This document shows, piece after piece, positions 14,621 to 20,062 of a DNA stretch of 20,062 nt. This DNA is from Dehalococcoidales bacterium (lineage in GTDB: Bacteria > Chloroflexota > Dehalococcoidia > Dehalococcoidales > JAQTRN01): positions 1 through 20,062 of the forward strand of contig JAQTRN010000003.1 in assembly GCA_028711795.1 (NCBI GenBank). Direction: 5' to 3'. Position numbers and translations under genes: made by a program. The stretch's first letter is position 1, and the number at the start of each line of letters is the position of its first letter. The notes under the pieces were generated by a model. The model did not search any database and was not told the origin of the DNA. It saw nothing but the letters and a program-made list of their open reading frames with translations.

Positions 14621-14698
14621 AGAGACACCTGTGCTTGATTACTAAAGGAGTCAGCGGGAGGGTGAGAAAGATATTGATCAGACTAACGCCAGACGAAA

Positions 14699-15271
14699 TC
14701 AGGTCGCTTTGCCTTTGGCCGGAGTAGTGCTAATTTTTTCCAACCCGTAGGCATAACCACGGTCGAAAGCCTGGGTGTTCAACTCTTCCGTATTCTTCGG
14801 CACCGAGGCCAGAATAGAGTCCTTCATAGCCTTTACCGAAACGATGCCGGTTACCGCCGTCAGAAAACCGAGCATCACCATATTGGCTACGGCTCCCCGC
14901 CCCAGTTCTTCGGCTATCTTCCTGGCTGGCACCGCCAGTAGCTTCTTCCCGCGCGCCATTCCTGGTCGGAGGATACTCTCCTCAACGATCACCACCGTAT
15001 CATCCCTGTTAACCGGGCAATACTGGTTGAAAGCCTGCTGCGACATAGCCATCAACACGGACGGATTACTGAGATACGGGTAGAGCACCCGATCATCAGA
15101 GATGACGATATCGGTACGGCAGGCTCCCCCCCTGGCTTCAGGTCCATAGTCCTGGATGAGGGTAGCGTTCTTATGCTCAAAAATAGCCGCCGCCCGGGCC
15201 ATGATGTGACCGGCCAGAATAACACCCTGTCCGCCGCGACCGCACAGCCTGATCTCATGCCGACGTGCCAT
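14699..15271 (-). CDS. korC: 2-oxoacid:ferredoxin oxidoreductase, gamma subunit
   Basis: This 190-residue protein has the gamma-domain signature G-R-G-G-Q-G at 11-16 and Y-G-P-E-A-R-G-G-A-C-R-T-D at about 42-54, typical of KorC-type subunits. It completes a heterotetrameric enzyme that oxidises a 2-oxoacid to acyl-CoA and CO2 while reducing ferredoxin. A longer reading from 15316 has no good start signal; the ATG at 15269-15271 follows GAGGTAGGT and overlaps the end of the beta gene by 17 bases, indicating translational coupling. The order is korD-korA-korB-korC. 2-Oxoglutarate is the most likely substrate from the subunit pattern, but branched-chain or other 2-oxoacids are possible. Confidence 0.87.
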   Translation of the reverse strand: MARRHEIRLCGRGGQGVILAGHIMARAAAIFEHKNATLIQDYGPEARGGACRTDIVISDDRVLYPYLSNPSVLMAMSQQAFNQYCPVNRDDTVVIVEESILRPGMARGKKLLAVPARKIAEELGRGAVANMVMLGFLTAVTGIVSVKAMKDSILASVPKNTEELNTQAFDRGYAYGLEKISTTPAKGKAT

Positions 15272-16100
15272 TGTACCTACCTCGTAAGTCCGGCAGATAA
15301 GGACGATAAATATCAACGAACTTGCCGACCGTTATCTGCCCATTAAAATCGATAGCCGCATTCCGGGTACTGATACCATGCCGGGTAATACTGCTATCAC
15401 GGTAATACTGCATCAGCGACAGTCCGGTGGCCAGACGGTTGCTGCGGCCGTAATATGTCGGGCAAGGGCTGACCACCTCTACCAGGCTGAACCCCTTCTT
15501 CACCAGCGCCTCGGTAATCGATTTTTCCAGATGGGTAACCTGAGCGGTTGTCCAGCGAGCGATGTAAACGGCGCCGCTGGCCTCAGCCAGGTAAGGGATA
15601 TTGAACGACGCCTCCGTGTTACCCATCCGTGAAGTCGTCGTCCGCGCGGTCGGGGGTGTCGTCGGCCCAAACTGGCCGCCGGTCATCCCGTAGTTGAAAT
15701 TATTAACACAGATCACTGTCATATCGATATTACGGCGGGCGGCATGAATGAAATGATTACCGCCGATAGCCAGCAGGTCGCCATCACCGCTAAAGACAAC
15801 CACCTTTAATTCCGGATTGGCCAACCTCAGACCGGTGGCGAAAGGTATCGCCCGACCGTGAGTGGTATGGAAAGAGTCCAGTTTCAGGTATCCCGCTGCC
15901 CGGCCGGTGCAGCCTATCCCGGAAACTACAGCCACCTTATCCGGGTCCAGTCCCGACTTCAATAGCCCCCTCAGGAAAGCATTCAATATCAGACCGATGC
16001 CGCAGCCGGGACACCAGATATGCGGTAAGCGGTCGGCTCTTAAATACTCATCCAGGGGATGTTGCCTGGCGCCAGTTGTCGTCGAAGTTGTCGTTGTCAT
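15255..16100 (-). CDS. korB: 2-oxoacid:ferredoxin oxidoreductase, beta (TPP) subunit
   Basis: This 281-residue subunit binds thiamine diphosphate and a 4Fe-4S cluster. Cluster cysteines are C30 and C33 in W-C-P-G-C-G, C64 in G-I-G-C-T-G and C213 in S-P-C-P-T. The TPP motif runs from G-D-G-D at 105-108 to N-N at 133-134. The first ten residues are mostly threonine and the last ones are poorly conserved, but the body is of normal KorB length. Its ATG overlaps the TGA of the alpha gene (ATGA), so the two are translated together. The active site lies at the interface with the alpha subunit. Confidence 0.9.
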   Translation of the reverse strand: MTTTTSTTTGARQHPLDEYLRADRLPHIWCPGCGIGLILNAFLRGLLKSGLDPDKVAVVSGIGCTGRAAGYLKLDSFHTTHGRAIPFATGLRLANPELKVVVFSGDGDLLAIGGNHFIHAARRNIDMTVICVNNFNYGMTGGQFGPTTPPTARTTTSRMGNTEASFNIPYLAEASGAVYIARWTTAQVTHLEKSITEALVKKGFSLVEVVSPCPTYYGRSNRLATGLSLMQYYRDSSITRHGISTRNAAIDFNGQITVGKFVDIYRPYLPDLRGRYNGTSA

Positions 16101-17248
16101 CGCGCCACCTGCCTGATAACCTCCAGTATTGACTCCGGGTCATGGACCCGGCCGCCCATGTGCGGCACCAGTACTGTTTTCGCCTTACCACCGGCACACC
16201 GCTCTACTTCCAGAGATATTTGACCGCAGTTAATCTCGGGTACCACAAAAGCGCCGATGTGGCCGGCAATCTCCCGGACTCTGTCCTCGGGGAAAGGCCA
16301 AACGGTTATCAGCCTCAGTAAACCTACCTTGATGCCTTCTTGGCGGGCCTGCTCGATGGCGATGAGCGATACCCTCGCCGAGATGCCATAGGAGCAGACC
16401 ACCACCTCAGCGTCATCGATACCGTCCTCTTCCAGCCGGATAATACTCTCCTTATTCCGTTCGACCTTGTCTATCAACCGCCTGACCAGCTTGCTCTGCG
16501 CCTCGGCGGTCATGGTCGGATATCCGCGTTCATCATGGGTCAGTCCGGTGACATGCAACCGGTAGCCGCTGCCGGCACTGGCCATAGACGGCACCAGGTC
16601 GTCACCCGGCTCAAAGGGCAGATACTCATCCGGAGGCACCACCGGCTTGCGTCGCGCCGTAATTTCGATCTCACTGACTGGCCGGATAACGATCTTTTCG
16701 TACATGTGGCCGGTAGCCGCCTCGGACATAATCAGCACCGGTAAACGGTATTGCTCGGAGAGGTTGAAAGCGGTGATCGTCAAATCGTACAGCTCCTGCG
16801 GCGAGTTGGGCGCCAGCGCGATAATACTGTAACAGCCGTGGCTGCCCCAGCGCGCCTGCATCATATCTCCCTGGCCGGTCAGCGTGGGTAATCCCGTTGA
16901 GGGACCGGCCCGCTGTATGTCAACCACCACACAGGGCGTCTCCAGCATCACCCCCAGCCCGATATTCTCCATCATCAGACTGAATCCGGGTCCCGAGGTG
17001 GCCGTCATCGCCTTAACACCACCCCAGGAAGCGCCGAGAATAGCTGCCATCGACGCCAGTTCGTCCTCCATTTGCATGTACGTGCCGCCAACCTCGGGCA
17101 TCCGCTCGGACATCCTCTCCGCGATCTCCGTAGCCGGTGTAATCGGGTAGCCGGCGAAAAAGCGGCAGCCGGCATTGATAGCGCCTTCCGCGCAGGCCTC
17201 ATCCCCACTCATGAAGAACTCGCCGGATAAATACTTCCCATCAGACAT
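16097..17248 (-). CDS. korA: 2-oxoacid:ferredoxin oxidoreductase, alpha subunit
   Basis: This 383-residue subunit matches KorA proteins without a fused gamma domain. Motifs are G-Y-P-I-T-P-A-T at 33-40, the TPP-activating glutamate region Q-M-E-D-E at 59-63, and T-A-T-S-G-P-G-F-S at 82-90. It pairs with the beta subunit to build the active site and contributes 2-oxoacid specificity. The ATG at 17246-17248 has GGAGAG eight bases upstream, and the ferredoxin-like korD gene ends 43 bases before it. In Thauera the corresponding enzyme regenerates reduced ferredoxin for benzoyl-CoA reductase, a role that would fit the genes further down this block. Confidence 0.9.
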   Translation of the reverse strand: MSDGKYLSGEFFMSGDEACAEGAINAGCRFFAGYPITPATEIAERMSERMPEVGGTYMQMEDELASMAAILGASWGGVKAMTATSGPGFSLMMENIGLGVMLETPCVVVDIQRAGPSTGLPTLTGQGDMMQARWGSHGCYSIIALAPNSPQELYDLTITAFNLSEQYRLPVLIMSEAATGHMYEKIVIRPVSEIEITARRKPVVPPDEYLPFEPGDDLVPSMASAGSGYRLHVTGLTHDERGYPTMTAEAQSKLVRRLIDKVERNKESIIRLEEDGIDDAEVVVCSYGISARVSLIAIEQARQEGIKVGLLRLITVWPFPEDRVREIAGHIGAFVVPEINCGQISLEVERCAGGKAKTVLVPHMGGRVHDPESILEVIRQVAR

Positions 17249-17291
17249 ATACTAATCTCTCCATACCCGTAAGCAACCCGTCACCGACATA

Positions 17292-17528
17292 TCAGACCGA
17301 AAAGTGCTTGCCTTCAACCGGCACGACATAGATAGCGAAATCAGGACATACCATACTGCAAATATTGCACCCGGTGCATTCACTGGCCTCACCGGTGCCG
17401 ACCGGGTGATAGCCCCGGCTGTTAGTTTCCGAAGCCTTGGTCAGTACCTGCTTGGGGCAGAACTCAATACAGAAACCACACTCTTTACATCTCTCAGCGA
17501 TGACAACCTGCCGGTATTTTAGCTTCAT
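17292..17528 (-). CDS. korD: 2-oxoacid:ferredoxin oxidoreductase, delta (2x4Fe-4S) subunit
   Basis: This small ferredoxin-like protein of about 78 residues has two classical cluster motifs, C14-x2-C17-x2-C20-x3-C24-P and C51-x2-C54-x2-C57-x3-C61-P. As KorD it relays electrons from the TPP subunit to free ferredoxin. The frame is open further upstream to 17618, but that part looks non-coding; the ATG at 17526-17528 follows GGAG by four bases. An ATG at 17541-17543 is an alternative, five residues longer. It is the first gene of the minus-strand block. Confidence 0.85.
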   Translation of the reverse strand: MKLKYRQVVIAERCKECGFCIEFCPKQVLTKASETNSRGYHPVGTGEASECTGCNICSMVCPDFAIYVVPVEGKHFSV

Positions 17529-17590
17529 AGCACTCCACCTCATGGAACACACCCCACCACAATCAGACAACCCCACCAGAGTAATAAAAT

Positions 17591-17620
17591 ATGTTATCAT
17601 AAATACCCTCTTATTCACAA
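17591..17620 (-). promoter_or_regulatory. Candidate promoter of the kor block
   Basis: In the AT-rich part of the divergent region, a minus-strand -35-like TTGTGA (17615-17620) and a -10-like TAACAT (17591-17596) stand 18 bases apart. Each matches four of six consensus bases, so this is weak support. Confidence 0.25.
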
Positions 17621-17667
17621 ATTAGCGGCCCCTACCTGAGCGCCAGTACAAATCCGAGTTTGGCTTA

Positions 17668-17676
17668 TGCTATACT
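17668..17676 (+). promoter_or_regulatory. Extended -10 promoter of argC
   Basis: TGC-TATACT is an extended -10 element (TG at 17668-17669, hexamer 17671-17676) with no clear -35. Transcription would start near 17683, about 70 bases before the argC ATG. The leader carries a small hairpin GGAGA-TTGG-TCTCC followed by four T (17707-17724), which is too weak to call a terminator. Confidence 0.35.
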
Positions 17677-17751
17677 AGACTCAGCACAAATTGAGCCATG
17701 CCAGCCGGAGATTGGTCTCCTTTTCAGAAATAGATAAGAGGTTGCACGCCC

Positions 17752-18792
17752 ATGAAGAAAGTCAAAGTAGGCATTATCAACGTGACCGGCTACGCCGGCG
17801 TGGAACTGGCGCGTCTGCTGTGCCAGCATCCGGAGATAGAGCTGGCGTCCGTTACCGGCCGGAGCGCCGCCGGGCAGAAATTGGCCGACGTTTTCCCGCA
17901 TCTATCGGACATCAATCTGACCATTACCGCCGAACTGGGCAAAGTCGACCTGGCTTTTTCCGCTCTACCCCATAAAGAGAGCGCCCAGCAGATCTTACCC
18001 TTGCTGGAGAAAGGTATCCGGGTGGTTGACATCAGCGCCGATTTCCGGTTGAAAGACCCCGCGGACTACGTGTCCTGGTATGGCTTTACCCATCCGGCTC
18101 CCCACCTGCTCCCGCAGGCGGTCTTTGGCCTACCCGAGCTTTACCGAAAGCAGATTGTTTCCGCTCAGATCGTGGCTAATCCCGGCTGCTACCCCACTTC
18201 CGCCATCCTGGCCCTGGCCCCGGTCATCAAAGCCGGCCTGATTGGACCCGATATTATCATCGATAGCAAGTCCGGGGTATCCGGGGCCGGCCGCACCCTC
18301 GGCCTGGGCACTCATTATTCCGAGGTAAACGAGGATGTCTCCGCCTATGCCCTGACCGGACACCGTCACCTGCCGGAGATCACTCAGGAGCTAACGCTGC
18401 TGAACCAGGGGAGACCGCTTTCGATAACCTTTATCCCCCATCTGATACCGATGACCAGAGGTATTTTGAGCACCTGTTACGCGCCACTGGTCCCGGGCAA
18501 ACTGACCACCGGTAAAGATGGGGAAAAGCAACTGCGACAACTCTACCTGGATTTCTACAAAGGTGAGCCGTTTGTCCGGATAGCGGCGGCGGCGCCGCAC
18601 ACCAAACACACCTGGGGAAGCAACTTCTGCGTCGTCTATCCCACCATTGACCACCGGACGGGCAGGCTGATTATCATTAGCTGTCTGGACAATCTGGTTA
18701 AAGGCGCGGCCGGACAGGCCATTCAGAACATGAACGTCATGTTCGGTTTCCCGGAGACTACGGGAATCGGAGCGCCACCGGTATATCCCTGA
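17752..18792 (+). CDS. argC: N-acetyl-gamma-glutamyl-phosphate reductase
   Basis: This 346-residue enzyme catalyses the third step of arginine synthesis, the NADPH-dependent reduction of N-acetylglutamyl phosphate to the semialdehyde. The NAD(P) loop is G-I-I-N-V-T-G-Y-A-G at 7-16, the catalytic cysteine is C146 in N-P-G-C-Y-P-T-S, and the conserved histidine lies in G-H-R-H-L-P-E-I at 203-210. The C-terminal N-L-V-K-G-A-A-G-Q-A segment is present, so it is full length. AAGAGGT (17736-17742) lies nine bases before the ATG. No other arginine gene is in the window: the left neighbour diverges and the right one converges, so argC is transcribed alone or only with an upstream leader. Confidence 0.95.
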   Translation: MKKVKVGIINVTGYAGVELARLLCQHPEIELASVTGRSAAGQKLADVFPHLSDINLTITAELGKVDLAFSALPHKESAQQILPLLEKGIRVVDISADFRLKDPADYVSWYGFTHPAPHLLPQAVFGLPELYRKQIVSAQIVANPGCYPTSAILALAPVIKAGLIGPDIIIDSKSGVSGAGRTLGLGTHYSEVNEDVSAYALTGHRHLPEITQELTLLNQGRPLSITFIPHLIPMTRGILSTCYAPLVPGKLTTGKDGEKQLRQLYLDFYKGEPFVRIAAAAPHTKHTWGSNFCVVYPTIDHRTGRLIIISCLDNLVKGAAGQAIQNMNVMFGFPETTGIGAPPVYP

Positions 18793-18813
18793 ACGAGCCG
18801 CGACGGTCGCTGC

Positions 18814-19869
18814 CTATGACTTTTCCAAACTGGCGCCCTTAATCCGGATGTAGTCGAACATCGTCCCCGTAGCGGCTCTCAGCTCCAGGGAATCGACAAT
18901 ACCCCGGTACTGGCCATTCCGCAGTCCGTCACCGAGAATACAGGCCCCTTCGGCGGCTTCCTTAGCCACCTGGGCCCGCCGCCGTACCCGGCGCACTGGG
19001 GCAAAAAGTGAGAGTCTGTCTACCAGCGCCTCTTCGATCTCCGGGATGCGAGACAACCGGCCCGAGAGCAAAACTTCTCGTGGCTTCGGTACGGCCACCA
19101 TCATCGCCGCCACTCCTTTGGTGACGCTCTCCAGCAGCATATCCCAGGGCTGCGGGTAATGGCCATGATGTTTAGCCAGCTCCTCCGGGGTCAAGTCATC
19201 CCGGCCACTGGCATCCTTAACACCGCCACTAAAGAGCACCACTCCCGGGAACCTCCCCAACCGCACCGCCAGCTCCGAGTCCATACCACCCAGACTGATG
19301 AAACCGGGACCACCAGACGTCCCCCCCAAGCCGTCAACGATCTTCCCACCATCAACTCCGATGACGGCGGTGAAAGCGTACCCCACCTCAGCCAGGACGA
19401 AGGCGGTGTGACGGTAGTCTATTCCATAGAGTTCCGCCTGGTCTTTGATGGCCAGAGCGACACAACACACTTTATCCGCCGTGCCCATATCTATCTTATT
19501 TACTTTCCGGTATTCCGGTACGGTGGGCAGGTGAATAACTCCCGGGGTAAAAGTCACCGGAAAGCCCTCGGTCTTCATCAGCCGGATAACCATCCGGATA
19601 CCATCATAGAGCGGAATACTCTTATCATCCGGTACCATCAGGTCCAGTTCCCGCTCCGTCATATCCCGGACCGGCGTTAGTGGCAGACCATAACCCGAGG
19701 GACCGACTATTATATCGAGTGGATAGACGCTTTTTATGGTATCCAAAAGGACTCCGGGGTTCTGCGCTACTTCGGGTACCGGTACCGAGGTATCCAGAAT
19801 AACCATCTCCCCCTCCATCCCGAAGAAATCAAAACTCCCCGTACCCGGGTCGATGCCGAGAACTCTCAT
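18814..19869 (-). CDS. DUF1464 family protein (ASKHA-like fold)
   Basis: This 351-residue protein matches the DUF1464 family, known mainly from archaea and some anaerobic bacteria and related to acetate/sugar-kinase-like ATPases. It opens with V-L-G-I-D-P-G-T at 3-10, a phosphate-loop-like strand, has G-G-T-S-G-G-P-G near 183-190 and a second nucleotide-like L-L-S-G-R-L. Its molecular function is not established, and a kinase annotation would be speculative. The ATG at 19867-19869 overlaps the stop of the upstream radical-SAM gene (ATGA), so the two are coupled. It converges on argC, with 21 bases between their stop codons and no clear terminator. Confidence 0.8.
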   Translation of the reverse strand: MRVLGIDPGTGSFDFFGMEGEMVILDTSVPVPEVAQNPGVLLDTIKSVYPLDIIVGPSGYGLPLTPVRDMTERELDLMVPDDKSIPLYDGIRMVIRLMKTEGFPVTFTPGVIHLPTVPEYRKVNKIDMGTADKVCCVALAIKDQAELYGIDYRHTAFVLAEVGYAFTAVIGVDGGKIVDGLGGTSGGPGFISLGGMDSELAVRLGRFPGVVLFSGGVKDASGRDDLTPEELAKHHGHYPQPWDMLLESVTKGVAAMMVAVPKPREVLLSGRLSRIPEIEEALVDRLSLFAPVRRVRRRAQVAKEAAEGACILGDGLRNGQYRGIVDSLELRAATGTMFDYIRIKGASLEKS

Positions 19870-20062
19870 TGGCCCGCCTTTTTCCCCACCGACTCATCGT
19901 GCAGCGGACAACAGGGGTCTGAAGCCAGCCAGTCACCAGTCAGCGAGTAAGTCCGCGAGCGGCAACCCCGGCAGTCCGCCAGATAGCGGCAATCACGGCA
20001 TTTCCCGTTCCTGGCCCCGGGGTCCCGGAGGCCATGAGAAAGGGGGAAAGCTAGAATATCAG
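19866..20062 (-). CDS. SPASM-domain radical SAM protein, C-terminal end (partial)
   Basis: Only the last 64 codons lie in the window; the gene continues beyond its right edge. The visible part has a cysteine pattern of SPASM auxiliary-cluster domains: C21-x2-C24-x5-C30-x2-C33 in the visible residues, then T-G-D-W and a late D-P-C-C-P. Such C-termini occur in radical SAM enzymes that modify peptides or act in haem/cofactor maturation (NirJ-like, PqqE-like). The radical SAM core is not visible, so the family call rests on this tail alone. The TGA (19866-19868) overlaps the ATG of the DUF1464 gene, and the two are probably one operon. Confidence 0.7.
   Translation of the reverse strand, partial: DILAFPLSHGLRDPGARNGKCRDCRYLADCRGCRSRTYSLTGDWLASDPCCPLHDESVGKKAGQ

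Noticed and set aside
15272..15316. Upstream extension of the gamma subunit
   Set aside because: Hydrophobic, unconserved residues; the ATG at 15269-15271 has a ribosome-binding site and fits family length.
17529..17618. Upstream extension of the ferredoxin-like delta subunit
   Set aside because: It covers AT-rich promoter-like DNA, and the remaining 78 residues already match the family's length.

Overview
The window looks like a strictly anaerobic, acyl-CoA-degrading bacterium. Gene content (ATP-dependent radical reductase/dehydratase modules with their ATPases, a four-subunit 2-oxoacid:ferredoxin oxidoreductase, SCP-x thiolase with a Zn-ribbon partner, DUF1464, a SPASM radical-SAM protein) and a moderately GC-rich composition would suit an uncultured Chloroflexota (Dehalococcoidia-like) or another anaerobic lineage. 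The taxonomic call is an inference from content only. No rRNA, tRNA or CRISPR array was recognised.

Layout. 1-106: possible end of an unidentified structured RNA. 107-1558 (-): a three-domain GAF / nuclease-like / hypoxanthine phosphoribosyltransferase fusion. 1559-2889: an AT-richer accessory patch with a MazF-type toxin and ribbon-helix-helix antitoxin, its promoter with repeated boxes, and then the promoter and a perfect palindrome in front of the next operon. 2890-7282 (+): a four-gene operon with MeaB-type GTPase, acyl-CoA dehydrogenase, and the large and small subunits of a coenzyme-B12 acyl-CoA mutase. 7284-17528 (-): a long co-directional block. In transcription order it holds korD-korA-korB-korC, a DNA glycosylase, thiolase, Zn-ribbon/OB protein, two benzoyl-CoA-reductase/2-hydroxyacyl-CoA-dehydratase-like subunits, two distinct activator ATPases, and a MaoC hydratase. 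17752-18792 (+): argC. 18814-20062 (-): DUF1464 protein and the C-terminal end of a SPASM radical-SAM protein, overlapping by ATGA.

How the genes may work together (inference). The two metabolic blocks converge tail to tail with one base between them and together read as one acyl-CoA pathway. The two-subunit plus two-ATPase set has the composition of an ATP-dependent class I benzoyl-CoA reductase (BzdNOPQ/BcrCBAD type), although a 2-hydroxyacyl-CoA dehydratase cannot be excluded. The adjacent 2-oxoacid:ferredoxin oxidoreductase could supply the low-potential electrons, as 2-oxoglutarate:ferredoxin oxidoreductase does for benzoyl-CoA reductase in Thauera. Acyl-CoA dehydrogenase, MaoC hydratase and thiolase would serve beta-oxidation-like steps, and the mutase a carbon-skeleton rearrangement.

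The most unusual point is the mutase: its active-site positions match none of the well-described methylmalonyl-, isobutyryl- or 2-hydroxyisobutyryl-CoA mutases. One activator ATPase has no usual start codon and appears to begin at ATC.
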